This document shows, one piece after another, positions 8,613 to 17,496 of a stretch of DNA of 64,000 nucleotides. The DNA comes from Pseudomonas protegens CHA0. GTDB taxonomy: Bacteria > Pseudomonadota > Gammaproteobacteria > Pseudomonadales > Pseudomonadaceae. The stretch lies in NCBI RefSeq assembly GCF_000397205.1, contig NC_021237.1, positions 4,691,001 to 4,755,000 on the forward strand, in the 5' to 3' direction. Numbering within the stretch: position 1 is the first letter of the stretch; every line of letters starts with the position of its first letter. The position numbers and the translations under genes are program-made. The notes beneath the pieces are model-generated. The model saw only the letters and a list, made by a program, of their open reading frames with translations. It had not been told where the DNA came from and did not search any database.

Positions 8613-9785
8613 TCAGCGCATGCGCCGATAGCTCTGCAACGCCGCCCCCAGTACCACCGCGCCGCCCGCCAGGGCCAGCCAGAAGCCGCTGCGGGCGCCG
8701 AACTGGTCCACCAGTGCTCCGGACCCCGCGGCCCCCAGGGCCACGCCGATGCTCAGGCCGGTGACCAGCCAGGTCAGGCCCTCGGTGAGCTTGGCCGGCG
8801 GCACGCTGCGTTCCACCAGGGCCATCGCGACGATCAGGGTCGGCGAGAAAAACAGCCCGGCAACGAACACCGCCAGGGACAGGCCGAGGATGTTGCTCGC
8901 CAGCAGCAGCGGCAAGGTGGTCAGCGCCGTGGCGATGCCGCCGTACATGAACAGCCGGGGCAAGGGCGTGGCCAGTTTCAGGGCGCCAAAGGCGATGCCC
9001 GCCAGGCATGAGCCGATCGCGTACACCGAGAGCACGATGCTCGCCGCCGCCGGCTGCCCCTGTTGCTGGGCGAAGGCCACGCTGACCACGTCCACCACCC
9101 CGACGATGGTGCCCATGGCGGTCATCAGCAACAGCAGCAGGCGGATTTCCACCGAGCGAATGATCGAGCCAGCGTGCCCTTCCTCATGGGGATGGACCGG
9201 CGGCTCGGTGCTCTTCTGCATGACGAACACACTGACCCCCAGCACCAGCATCAGCAGCGCCGCCAGGGGCCCGGCTTCGGGAAACAGGCCGACGCTGAGG
9301 CCCACCGACAAGGGCGGGCCGACAATGAAGCAGACCTCATCGAGCACCGACTCCAGGGCATAGGCGGTCTGCAGCTGCGGCTGGCCGCGGTACAGCTCGG
9401 TCCAGCGGGCACGGACCATGGCCGACATGCTGGGCATGCAGCCGGCCAGGGCGGCGCAGAGGAACAGGGTCCAGTGCGGGGCCTGCAAGCGGGTGCACAG
9501 CAGCAGGGCCAGCAGCGCCCCACCCCCCAGGCCGGCGGCCAGGGGCAATATCCGGCTCTGGCCGTAACGGTCCACCAGGCGCGATACCTGGGGCGCGCAG
9601 AACGCCGTGGCCAGGGCGAACGTCGCCGCCACCGAGCCGGCCAGGGCGTACCCGCCGTGCAGTTGAGCCAGCATGGTGATCAGGCCGATGCCGGTCATGG
9701 AGATCGGCATGCGCGCGATCATCCCGGCCAGCACAAAGGCCCGGCTGCCGGGGGCCTTGAACAGTTCGCGGTAGGGGTTTGCCAT
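8613..9785 (-). CDS. MFS transporter
   Basis: A 390-residue integral membrane protein with about 12 hydrophobic segments and the MFS loop SRLVDRYGQSRILP after the second segment. It has an AAGGAG ribosome site nine bases before the ATG. The divergent TetR gene and twin palindromes between the two genes point to substrate-controlled efflux or uptake. The neighbouring siderophore genes make siderophore or drug export conceivable, but nothing in the sequence fixes the substrate. Confidence 0.8.
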   Translation of the reverse strand: MANPYRELFKAPGSRAFVLAGMIARMPISMTGIGLITMLAQLHGGYALAGSVAATFALATAFCAPQVSRLVDRYGQSRILPLAAGLGGGALLALLLCTRLQAPHWTLFLCAALAGCMPSMSAMVRARWTELYRGQPQLQTAYALESVLDEVCFIVGPPLSVGLSVGLFPEAGPLAALLMLVLGVSVFVMQKSTEPPVHPHEEGHAGSIIRSVEIRLLLLLMTAMGTIVGVVDVVSVAFAQQQGQPAAASIVLSVYAIGSCLAGIAFGALKLATPLPRLFMYGGIATALTTLPLLLASNILGLSLAVFVAGLFFSPTLIVAMALVERSVPPAKLTEGLTWLVTGLSIGVALGAAGSGALVDQFGARSGFWLALAGGAVVLGAALQSYRRMR

Positions 9786-9842
9786 TTATAACGACTCCTT
9801 GGGGGGCTGCAACTTGCCACAAAGGGCAGGCACAGTAGAAAC

Positions 9843-9890
9843 ACATACGCCTCGTATGTTAAAAATCATGTAAACATACGCCTCGTATGT
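9843..9890. promoter_or_regulatory. Twin palindromic operators between TetR and MFS genes
   Basis: ACATACGCCTCGTATGT occurs twice, at 9843-9859 and 9874-9890. Each is a perfect 7-bp inverted repeat around CCT, and the centres are 31 bp (about three helical turns) apart. The position between divergent tetR and MFS genes is typical of the binding sites of a TetR dimer pair controlling both. Confidence 0.8.
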
Positions 9891-9920
9891 CAACCCGCCA
9901 TTTGTTGGAGAACTGTGTCC

Positions 9921-10508
9921 ATGAGCAGCCGCCCACGCGCCGCGATGATCGAGCAAACCCGCGCCAGGCTGATTGCCAGCGCGCGCCAGGCCTTTGCCCG
10001 CCTGGGCTACGCCAAGACCTCGATGGACGACCTGACCGCCGAAGCCGGGCTGACCCGGGGCGCGCTGTATCACCACTTCGGTGACAAGCAGGGGTTGCTG
10101 GCGGCGGTGGTGGAGCAGATCGACAGTGAAATGGATGAGCGCCTGGAGGCCATTTCCGCAGCGGCCAGTGATCCCTGGCAAGGCTTTGCCCAGCGCTGCC
10201 GGGCCTACCTGGAAATGGCCCAGGAAGCCGAAATCCGCCGCATCGTCCTGCAGGATGCCCGGGCCGTACTGGGGCAACGGCAGCCAGCCGAGGAACACTG
10301 CATCGACTCCCTCAGCCGCCGCCTGCAAGCGCTGGTCGAAGCCGGGCTGATCACGCCCGCGCCGAGCCAGGCCCTGGCGCGCCTGATCAACGGCAGCCTG
10401 GTGGACGCGGCGCTGTGGATCGCCGCCGCCGAGCAGCCCGGGCAACGCCTGCAACAAGCCCTGCAAGCGCTTGAGCTGCTACTGCGCGGGCTGCAACCAC
10501 CGCGCTGA
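9921..10508 (+). CDS. TetR-family transcriptional repressor
   Basis: A 195-residue regulator. The N-terminal helix-turn-helix (FARLGYAKTSMDDLTAEAGL, then TRGALYHHFGDKQGLL, about residues 28-65) is a clear TetR domain; the C-terminal half is a variable ligand-binding helical domain. The ATG at 9921 is preferred over an in-frame GTG six bases earlier because TTGGAG precedes it. It is divergent from the MFS gene with two perfect palindromes in between, so it probably represses both until an unknown ligand binds. Confidence 0.9.
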   Translation: MSSRPRAAMIEQTRARLIASARQAFARLGYAKTSMDDLTAEAGLTRGALYHHFGDKQGLLAAVVEQIDSEMDERLEAISAAASDPWQGFAQRCRAYLEMAQEAEIRRIVLQDARAVLGQRQPAEEHCIDSLSRRLQALVEAGLITPAPSQALARLINGSLVDAALWIAAAEQPGQRLQQALQALELLLRGLQPPR

Positions 10509-10620
10509 ACTGAACTCCTGAACCGCGTCCGGGGTCAGCACAACAGGGGCCACTGATGCGTTGCGTGTCGCATGGGCGCATCAGCCCCGGCCTTCGACAG
10601 CGGCGACAGGAGTGCAGTGC

Positions 10621-11421
10621 ATGCAGATATCCCTCGACCAGCAGGTAGCCCTGGTCACTGGCGCCAGCTCCGGCATTGGCGCCGCCACCGCAATCGCCCT
10701 GGCGGCGGCCGGTGCCAGCGTGGTGCTCAACTACAACTCCCAGGCCGCGCCGGCCGAGCAGTTGGCCGCGCGGATCAATGCCGAAGGCGGCCGGGCCATT
10801 GCCATTGGCGCCGATGTGGCCGATGAGGCCCAGGTCGAGGCGCTGTTCGCCCAGGCCATCGAGGCCTTTGGTTTTCTCGACATCCTGGTGGCCAATTCCG
10901 GCCTGCAAAAGGATGGGCCGGCCGCCAGCCTGAGCCTGGACGACTGGAACCGGGTGATCGGCGTCAATCTCACCGGGCAGTTCCTCTGTGCTCGCGCGGC
11001 GCTGAACATCTTCCAGCGCCAGGGGGTGCGCGCCGGGGTGTCCAAGGCGGCGGGCAAGATCATCCACATGAGTTCGGTGCACCAGTTGATTCCCTGGGCC
11101 GGGCACGTGAATTACGCGGCTTCCAAGGGCGGCGTGGACATGCTGATGCGCACCCTGGCCCAGGAAGTCAGCCAGCAGCGGATCCGCATCAACGGCATCG
11201 CCCCGGGGGCGATCCGCACCGCCATCAACCGCACCGCCACCGAGGGCGCGGCAGAGCAGGAACTGCTCAAGCTGATTCCCTACGGCCGGGTCGGCGACCC
11301 CGAGGATGTGGCCAATGCCGCGCTATGGCTGGCCTCGGACGCCTCCGACTATGTGGTCGGCAGCACCCTGTTCATCGACGGCGGCATGAGCCTCTATCCG
11401 GAGTTTCGCGGCAATGGCTGA
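10621..11421 (+). CDS. Short-chain dehydrogenase/reductase (glucose 1-dehydrogenase-like)
   Basis: A 266-residue classical SDR that should oxidise an alcohol or sugar with NAD(P). It shows the cofactor motif TGASSGIGAA near residues 14-23, the NSGL strand, the catalytic MSS...Y-x-x-x-K (VNYAASKGG) and the C-terminal VVGSTLFIDGG. The ATG at 10621 follows GACAGGAG. The stop overlaps the start of the GH15 gene by eight bases, so the two are translationally coupled. SDR plus GH15 pairs suggest oxidation of a sugar released by the glycosidase, which is inference. Confidence 0.88.
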   Translation: MQISLDQQVALVTGASSGIGAATAIALAAAGASVVLNYNSQAAPAEQLAARINAEGGRAIAIGADVADEAQVEALFAQAIEAFGFLDILVANSGLQKDGPAASLSLDDWNRVIGVNLTGQFLCARAALNIFQRQGVRAGVSKAAGKIIHMSSVHQLIPWAGHVNYAASKGGVDMLMRTLAQEVSQQRIRINGIAPGAIRTAINRTATEGAAEQELLKLIPYGRVGDPEDVANAALWLASDASDYVVGSTLFIDGGMSLYPEFRGNG

Positions 11422-13240
11422 CCAGCATCCCACGGCACAACGCCCCATCGACGCCCACGGCATCATCGGCGACATGCGCAGCGCCGCCCTGGTCGACGAC
11501 CAGGGCAGCATCGACTTCTTCTGCTGGCCGGAGTTCGACAGCCCGAGCATCTTCTGCTCGCTGCTGGACTCCCCCGCCGCCGGGATCTTCGAACTGGCAC
11601 CGGTGCTGGCCGACGCCCGGCGCCAGCAGATCTACCTGCCCGACAGCAACGTCCTGCAGACCCGCTGGCTGGGAACCGAGGCGGTGGTGGAAGTCACCGA
11701 CCTGCTGACCATCGACGACGACCCCGAGCAGCTGCCGCTGCTGATCCGCCGGGTACGGGTGGTCAGCGGCCAGGCCACCCTGCGCCTGCACTGCGCGCCG
11801 CGCCTGGACTATGGCCGGGCCGCCACCGGGGCACGACAGGAAGGCGACTCGGTGTGCTTCGAAGCCCCCGGGCAGCCCGGGCTGCGCCTGCTGGGCGACC
11901 AGCCGCTTTACCTTGAACGGGACTCGGCCCGGGCCGAGTTCGTGCTGCAACAGGGCCAGGGCGCCGAATTCATCCTCGGTGGCGTCGACGATCTGCGGGT
12001 GCGGCACGGCGATAGCGAGCTGCACCTTACGCGCACCCTGAAGTTCTGGCGCGACTGGATCGGCCAGTCCAACTACCGCGGCCGCTGGCGCGAGATGGTC
12101 AACCGTTCGGCCCTGGCGCTGAAACTGCTGACCTCCAGGCGCCATGGCGCGATCCTCGCGGCGGCCACCTTCGGCCTGCCGGAAAGCCCCGGCGGCGAAC
12201 GCAACTGGGACTACCGCTACACCTGGGTACGCGACGCCTCGTTCACCGTCTACGCCTTCATGCGCCTGGGTTTCGTCGAGGAGGCCAACGCCTACATGGG
12301 CTGGCTGCGGGGCCGGGTCAGCGACTGCCATGGGCAACCGATGAAGCTCAATATCCTGTACGGCATCGACGGCCGCCAGGAGTTGCCGGAGACCGAGCTT
12401 GGGCACCTCTCCGGGCACGGCGGCGCGCAACCGGTGCGCATCGGCAACCAGGCCTACGACCAGGTGCAGCTGGATATCTTCGGCGAGCTGCTGGATGCGG
12501 TGTACCTGGTGAACAAGTACGGCGAGGCCATCTCCCACGAAGGCTGGAAACACACGGTACAGGTGGTGGACCAGGTCTGTGACAGCTGGCAGAGCAAGGA
12601 TGTGGGCATCTGGGAGATGCGCGGCGAGCAGCACCACTTCCTGCACTCGCGGCTGATGTGCTGGGTGGCGGTGGACCGCGCCATCCGCCTGGCCTCCAAG
12701 CGTTCGCTGCCGGCCCCCTTCGCCCGCTGGGACCAGACCCGGCAAGCCATCTACGACGATATCTGGAGCCGGTTCTGGAACCAGAAGCACGGGCATTTCG
12801 TCCAGCACATCGGCAGTACCGCCCTGGACGGTTCGATGCTGCTGATGCCCCTGGTGCGCTTTGTCAGCGCCAAGGACCCGCGCTGGCTGGCGACCCTGGA
12901 TGCCATCGAAAAGAGCCTGGTGCGTGACGGCATGGTCTACCGCTACCGCAATGACGACAGCCAGATCGACGGCCTGGCCGGCACCGAAGGCGCCTTCGCC
13001 GCCTGCTCGTTCTGGTACGTCGAATGCCTGGCCCGCGCCGGGCGCCTGGAGCAGGCGCACCTGGAGTTCGAGCAACTGCTGCGCTATGCCAACCCCCTGG
13101 GCCTGTACGCCGAGGAGTTCGACAGCCACGGCCGTCACCTGGGCAACACGCCCCAGGCCCTGACGCACCTGGCGCTGATCAGCGCGGCAAGTTTTCTCGA
13201 CCGGCGCTTGAGTGGCGACAAGAGCGTCTGGCAACCTTGA
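11414..13240 (+). CDS. Glycoside hydrolase family 15 protein (glucoamylase/trehalase-like)
   Basis: A 608-residue protein with an N-terminal beta-sandwich region and a C-terminal alpha-barrel. The conserved RNWDYRYTWVRDASF substrate-site motif lies near residue 263. The general acid motif GIWEMRG lies near 400, and the catalytic-base region EEFDSHGRHLGNTPQA near 568. All are hallmarks of bacterial GH15 enzymes that act on glucosides such as trehalose or maltodextrin. There is no signal peptide, so it is cytoplasmic. It overlaps the upstream SDR by eight bases. The exact substrate cannot be read. Confidence 0.9.
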   Translation: MADQHPTAQRPIDAHGIIGDMRSAALVDDQGSIDFFCWPEFDSPSIFCSLLDSPAAGIFELAPVLADARRQQIYLPDSNVLQTRWLGTEAVVEVTDLLTIDDDPEQLPLLIRRVRVVSGQATLRLHCAPRLDYGRAATGARQEGDSVCFEAPGQPGLRLLGDQPLYLERDSARAEFVLQQGQGAEFILGGVDDLRVRHGDSELHLTRTLKFWRDWIGQSNYRGRWREMVNRSALALKLLTSRRHGAILAAATFGLPESPGGERNWDYRYTWVRDASFTVYAFMRLGFVEEANAYMGWLRGRVSDCHGQPMKLNILYGIDGRQELPETELGHLSGHGGAQPVRIGNQAYDQVQLDIFGELLDAVYLVNKYGEAISHEGWKHTVQVVDQVCDSWQSKDVGIWEMRGEQHHFLHSRLMCWVAVDRAIRLASKRSLPAPFARWDQTRQAIYDDIWSRFWNQKHGHFVQHIGSTALDGSMLLMPLVRFVSAKDPRWLATLDAIEKSLVRDGMVYRYRNDDSQIDGLAGTEGAFAACSFWYVECLARAGRLEQAHLEFEQLLRYANPLGLYAEEFDSHGRHLGNTPQALTHLALISAASFLDRRLSGDKSVWQP

Positions 13241-13306
13241 GCCCGGCCCCGGTGCTGAGACCGGGGCGCTCTTCCCTTGGTGCCCGACAGAAATGGAACT
13301 CGCCCC

Positions 13307-13684
13307 ATGCCCGACTCGCCGATCATCGCCGTGATGATCCATGCCGCCGACTGGCGTGCCGCCACCCATTGGTACGCCCAGGCCTTTCCCCAGGCCCGCC
13401 GGGTCCTGCACGAGCCGGATGATTTCGGCCATTTGCAGCTCGCGGGCCTGTCCCTGGAAATCGTCCCCTGCGACGCCAAGGTCGGCCAGGGGCCGGCGGG
13501 CACGGTGGTGTACTGGCAGGTCGCCGATCTGCCCGGCCAGGTGCAGCGCCTGACCGGGCTGGGTGGGCGCCTGTATCGCGGGCCCATGGTCATTGAAGGC
13601 GGCGACTCGATCTGCCAGGTGCAGGACCCCTGGGGCAACTGCATCGGCCTGCGCCAGCCGGCCCGTTTGGGGCAAGCGTCATGA
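13307..13684 (+). CDS. VOC/glyoxalase-fold protein
   Basis: A 125-residue single-module vicinal-oxygen-chelate protein with paired beta-alpha-beta-beta-beta units and the family ending VQDPWGNCIGL. Such proteins are dioxygenases, isomerases or resistance proteins; here neither metal ligands nor substrate are certain. The ATG at 13307 starts the conserved fold. Its stop overlaps the next ATG (ATGA), so it is coupled to the cysteine hydrolase. Confidence 0.75.
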   Translation: MPDSPIIAVMIHAADWRAATHWYAQAFPQARRVLHEPDDFGHLQLAGLSLEIVPCDAKVGQGPAGTVVYWQVADLPGQVQRLTGLGGRLYRGPMVIEGGDSICQVQDPWGNCIGLRQPARLGQAS

Positions 13685-14142
13685 ACCAGGTGCTGCTGAT
13701 CATCGACGTGCAACCCTGCTTCAACCCTCCGCAGTGGCTGGTGGACGGCATCAACCGCCTGCTCGGGCGCATGCCCTCGGTGGCCACGGTGGAGCGCCAT
13801 GATGAAAGCCGCACGCCCTTCGCCCGGCAACTGGGCTGGCAGCCGGCGGTGGATGACCAGAGCCTGGTGGCCGCCGACAATGTCTTCATCAAGCACGGCT
13901 ACGGGCCGACGACGGAGATTCTCGAGCACCTCAAAAGCCTCGCCCCCGAGCGCGTGCTGGTGTGCGGTATCCAGACCGACACCTGCGTGCTGGCCGCAGG
14001 TTTTGCCCTGTTCGATGCCGGCTTGCAGCCGACCCTGCTCACCGACCTGACCGTGGGTTCGTCCCTGGACCGCAGCGGCGGCCTGGGCATCGACCTGTGG
14101 CGGCATCACTTCAGGCACCTGGCCCGCAGCGACGAACTCTAG
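13681..14142 (+). CDS. Isochorismatase-like cysteine hydrolase
   Basis: A 153-residue isochorismatase-superfamily hydrolase. The catalytic triad Asp9 (LIIDVQ), Lys71 (FIKHGYG) and Cys102 (QTDTCVLA) is complete. Because it has the Cys, it is probably an amidase of the nicotinamidase/N-carbamoylsarcosine amidase kind rather than a true isochorismatase. It is the last gene of the 10.6-14.1 kb operon and overlaps the VOC gene by four bases. The substrate is unknown. Confidence 0.82.
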   Translation: MNQVLLIIDVQPCFNPPQWLVDGINRLLGRMPSVATVERHDESRTPFARQLGWQPAVDDQSLVAADNVFIKHGYGPTTEILEHLKSLAPERVLVCGIQTDTCVLAAGFALFDAGLQPTLLTDLTVGSSLDRSGGLGIDLWRHHFRHLARSDEL

Positions 14143-14145
14143 GGG

Positions 14146-14335
14146 CCGGCTTGCGGGCCCCTTCGCTGGCAAGCCAGCTCCTACAGCCCTCAGGTGGCAG
14201 CGCCGTTGCGTAGGTGCCGGCTTGCCGGCGAAGGCAATCTTGCGGGCCTCTTCGCTGGCAAGCCAGCGCATACAGCCGTCAAGTGGCAGCACCGTTGCGT
14301 AGGAGCCGGCTTGCCGGCGAAGGCGATCTTGCGGG
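14146..14335. repeat. Tandem REP unit pair (about 93 bp, two copies)
   Basis: A unit containing CTTCGCTGGCAAGCCAGC, a TGGCAGC-CCGTTGCGTAGG stretch and GCCGGCTTGCCGGCGAAGGC is present twice in direct tandem (about 14150-14243 and 14244-14335) with about 90% identity. Each carries two REP-type palindromes. The rest of the gap to the next gene (14336-14568) holds no recognisable gene; an 18-codon ORF at 14383 is not supported. Confidence 0.8.
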
Positions 14336-14568
14336 CCACACAGCGCTAGAGTCCGCATTCGCGCTCCCTCACCAGGCCCCTCATGAGCTTCAGCGTCGGC
14401 CTGCGCTGCTACGTGCACATCAAGGGCCCCGAACCGTAGGGCCACAGTTCCCTGGAAGACATCCGCCGGCTGCTGGCGCGACGCCCACGGGCTGCATGCC
14501 GCTGCAGCTTGAGGACAGCACGCAAGTTTTGCGCTAGCTTTTCCCGGCCCACCGGATCCGGAGTCGTC

Positions 14569-15474
14569 ATGCCCAGCCCAGCCTCCCTGCACCAGGTCAG
14601 CACCCCCAACCTGCATATCGCCTATGAGGAACATGGCCCGCGCAACGCCGAGCCGGTGATCCTGCTCCACGGGTTTCCCTACGACGTGCGGGCCTACGAC
14701 GAGATCGCCCCGCCCCTGGCCGAGCGCGGCTATCGGGTCATCGTTCCCTACCTGCGGGGTTACGGCCCGACGCGCTTTGCCAACGAACAGGTGATGCGCT
14801 CCGGGCAGCAGGGGGCCCTGGCCCGGGACCTGCTGGAGCTGATGGACGCCCTGCACCTGCCCCAGGCCACCCTCGCCGGCTACGACTGGGGTGGGCGCGC
14901 CGCGTGCATCGTCGCGGCGCTATGGCCGCAGCGGGTCAAGGGCCTGATGAGCGCCGACGGCTACAACATCCAGGACATTCCCCGGGCCATCGAGCCCCGG
15001 GCGCCGGAGACCGAGCTGCGGCTGTGGTACCAGTACTACTTCAATACCCAGCGCGGGGTGGACGGCCTGACGGCCAACCGCCGGGAATTCTGCGAGCTGT
15101 TGTGGCGCCTGTGGTCGCCAACCTGGAAACAAGGGCCCGGGCTCTATGGCCTGAGCGCGCCCTCCTTCGACAACCCGGACTTCGTCGCGGTGGTGATCCA
15201 TTCCTACCGTCATCGCTTCGGCTATGTGCCGGGCGACCCGGGCCTGGAAAGCATCGAGCGGGCGCTGGAGGCGCAACCGCCGATCCGGGTGCCGACCATC
15301 GCCCTGTGCGGCGCTGACGACGGCGTCGGCCCGGCCACCGAGCCGGACCCCGATGTCGGCCTGTTCAGTGGGCCCTATCAGCGGCGGATCCTCCCGGGGA
15401 TCGGCCACAACCTGCCCCAGGAAGCGCCGCAAGCCACCCTCGACGCGCTGCTGGAGTTGCTCGGCAAGCCCTGA
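14569..15474 (+). CDS. Alpha/beta-hydrolase, epoxide hydrolase/haloalkane dehalogenase type
   Basis: A 301-residue alpha/beta-hydrolase with oxyanion motif HGFP (34-37). The nucleophile elbow AGYDWGG places Asp106, not Ser, as nucleophile; a late GIGHNLP histidine is near residue 281. An Asp nucleophile is characteristic of epoxide hydrolases and dehalogenases rather than esterases. The ATG at 14569 is the first plausible start before the conserved fold. It stands alone downstream of the REP cluster. The substrate is unknown. Confidence 0.82.
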   Translation: MPSPASLHQVSTPNLHIAYEEHGPRNAEPVILLHGFPYDVRAYDEIAPPLAERGYRVIVPYLRGYGPTRFANEQVMRSGQQGALARDLLELMDALHLPQATLAGYDWGGRAACIVAALWPQRVKGLMSADGYNIQDIPRAIEPRAPETELRLWYQYYFNTQRGVDGLTANRREFCELLWRLWSPTWKQGPGLYGLSAPSFDNPDFVAVVIHSYRHRFGYVPGDPGLESIERALEAQPPIRVPTIALCGADDGVGPATEPDPDVGLFSGPYQRRILPGIGHNLPQEAPQATLDALLELLGKP

Positions 15475-15550
15475 GATGGGCGCCGGCGCACGCCATGGGC
15501 CGGAAAAAATCGGTACACTTCGCGGCCTCGATCCCCCCACAGGACATGGA

Positions 15551-16024
15551 ATGTTATCCGTCGCCGCTTCTCCCCGACCCGGCCTGCGCCGGGCCCTGGT
15601 GCTCTGGCTGTATGCCGTCGGCGCCGGCCACCTGCTGGCCGGGCTGCTGCTGACCTGGGCCGGCCACAGTGGCCTGTTCAACGATTACCTCGCGGGCATC
15701 GAACAGGCCTTCTGGGGCGCCGCCGCGCCGGCACCGGCCCGGGCCCAGCAGATCTGGTGGCTGGGGCTGTTCGGCGCCACCCTGCAAAGCTATTCGCTGT
15801 TCCTGCTGGGGCTGGTGCACCTGGGCAACCGCCTGCGGGCCCCTGCCGCCTGGGCCTGGCTGATGGCCGGGATTGTGCTGTGGGCGCCCCAAGACATGTG
15901 GCTGTCCTGGCAGATGAACATGACCGCCCACCTGTGGATCGACAGCTTCGCCCTGCTGGTGCTGCTGCCGCCGTTACTGTGGCTGCAGCGCCACGACCGC
16001 CGTACCTCTCGTCTTCCCTCGTAA
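15551..16024 (+). CDS. Small integral membrane protein, first gene of a three-gene operon
   Basis: A 157-residue protein with about four hydrophobic segments (near residues 14-36, 66-90, 98-115 and 128-148) and a basic C-terminus. I do not recognise a family. It lies 15 bases before the membrane-SDR gene and 1.5 kb before the hydrolase/ATP-grasp fusion, all on the same strand with tight spacing. It is probably part of the same membrane-associated pathway. Confidence 0.7.
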   Translation: MLSVAASPRPGLRRALVLWLYAVGAGHLLAGLLLTWAGHSGLFNDYLAGIEQAFWGAAAPAPARAQQIWWLGLFGATLQSYSLFLLGLVHLGNRLRAPAAWAWLMAGIVLWAPQDMWLSWQMNMTAHLWIDSFALLVLLPPLLWLQRHDRRTSRLPS

Positions 16025-16039
16025 AAGGACTTCACCATC

Positions 16040-17482
16040 GTGGCTGATTTGCCAATCCTGCAGTGGGCTATCGCCCTGTTGCTCGCCCAGGGCGTGCTCG
16101 GCGCCCTGGATACTCTCTACCATCACGAACTCACCGTGGCCCTGCCGCAGCGTCACAGCGCCCGCAAGGAGCTCAGCATCCATGCCCTGCGCTCGTGCTT
16201 CTACGGCGTGCTGTTCATGGGCATCGCCCACCTGGCGTTCCAGGGCATCTGGGCCCTGGTGATCGCCCTGCTGTTCGCCCTGGAAATCGGCCTGACCCTG
16301 TGGGACTTCGTGGTCGAGGATCGCAGCCGCAAGCTGCCGGCCATCGAACGCATCATGCACACCGTGCTGGCGATCAACGCCGGGGCCTTCTTCGCCCTGT
16401 ACGGCCTGCAACTGCTGGAATGGTCACGCCTGCCCAGTGCCTTGAATCCCATCGACCTGGGCTGGCAGGGCTGGGCCCTGAGCCTGTTCGCCGTGGGCGT
16501 CACCGCCTCGGGCATCCGCGACGGCCTGGCGGCGCTGCGCCTGCAACGCCAGGGCCAGGGCGCCAACCCCTTTGCCGGTGGCAGCGGCAAGCGGGTGCTG
16601 GTCACCGGTGGCACCGGTTTTATCGGCGAGACCCTGGTCAACCAACTGCTGGATGCCGGGCACACGGTCAGCGTGCTGGCCCGGGACCCGCTGCGCGCCG
16701 CCTACCTGTTCGACGGTCGCGCCCGTTGCCTGCGCTCGCTGAGCAAGCTGGGCCACGGCGAAGCCTTCGACGTGATCATCAACCTGGCCGGTGCCCCGGT
16801 GGCCGGGCCGCGCTGGTCGGCCAAGCGCCAGGCGCAACTGCTGGCCAGCCGGGTCGGCACCACCGAAGCCCTGCTCAACTGGCTGCAACACGCCCAGCAC
16901 AAGCCGGAGCTGTGGATCCAGGCTTCGGCCATCGGCTTCTATGGCGTGCGCGACGCCAGCCAGAGCCTGGATGAAAACGCCGAGCGCGGCGAAGGCTTCA
17001 TGGCCGACCTGTGCGCGCGCTGGGAATCCTCCGCCGAACCGGCCACCCGCTTCGGCGTGCGCCAGGTGGTGCTGCGCCTGGGGATCGTCTTCGGTCCCGG
17101 CGGCGCCCTGAAGCCATTGCTGATGCCCTTCCATTTCGGCTTTGGCGGACGCATGGGCGATGGCCGGCAGATCATGAGCTGGGTGCACCGCGACGACGTG
17201 TTGCAGGTGATGGCCCGGGCCATGAACGACCCGTCCCTGTCCGGCACCTACAACATGGTGGCGCCGGAAGCGGTGAGCCAGGGCACCTTCGCCACTACTG
17301 TCGGCAAGGTGCTCAAGCGCCCGGTGTGGCTGCACGTGCCGGCTGCGCCGGTACGGGCCCTGGCCGGGGAGATGGCCGAGCTGTTCTTCGATGGCCAGAA
17401 GGTAGTGCCGGCGCGCCTGCTGCAGGCCGGCTACCGCTTCCGTTACCCGACCCTGGACGCCGCCCTGCGCGACCTGACCTGA
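16040..17482 (+). CDS. Membrane domain fused to a TIGR01777-type NAD(P)-dependent epimerase/reductase
   Basis: 480 residues. The first ~165 are four or five hydrophobic helices. From about residue 185 comes a Rossmann SDR with VLVTGGTGFIGETLV, then IINLAGAPVAGPRWS, SAIGFYG and RLGIVFGPGGALKPLL, the signature of the TIGR01777/YfcH 'SulA-like' epimerase family. Family members are normally soluble and about 300 long, so the N-terminal membrane half is an added module. The start is a GTG at 16040 with AAAAGGA ten bases upstream. The ribosome site of the next gene overlaps the end, so the two are coupled. The substrate is unknown, probably membrane-associated. Confidence 0.8.
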   Translation: MADLPILQWAIALLLAQGVLGALDTLYHHELTVALPQRHSARKELSIHALRSCFYGVLFMGIAHLAFQGIWALVIALLFALEIGLTLWDFVVEDRSRKLPAIERIMHTVLAINAGAFFALYGLQLLEWSRLPSALNPIDLGWQGWALSLFAVGVTASGIRDGLAALRLQRQGQGANPFAGGSGKRVLVTGGTGFIGETLVNQLLDAGHTVSVLARDPLRAAYLFDGRARCLRSLSKLGHGEAFDVIINLAGAPVAGPRWSAKRQAQLLASRVGTTEALLNWLQHAQHKPELWIQASAIGFYGVRDASQSLDENAERGEGFMADLCARWESSAEPATRFGVRQVVLRLGIVFGPGGALKPLLMPFHFGFGGRMGDGRQIMSWVHRDDVLQVMARAMNDPSLSGTYNMVAPEAVSQGTFATTVGKVLKRPVWLHVPAAPVRALAGEMAELFFDGQKVVPARLLQAGYRFRYPTLDAALRDLT

Positions 17483-17496
17483 GCTGAGGAATGCCC

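Noticed and set aside
11372..13675. 767-codon minus-strand frame across the GH15 gene
   Set aside because: Shadow frame: the plus frame has GH15 motifs and coupled neighbours; the minus product is low-complexity and matches nothing.
14383..14439. 18-codon ORF (MSFSVGLRCYVHIKGPEP), considered as a gene remnant in frame with the next hydrolase
   Set aside because: No homology I can see, no ribosome site, and the shared frame is likely chance.
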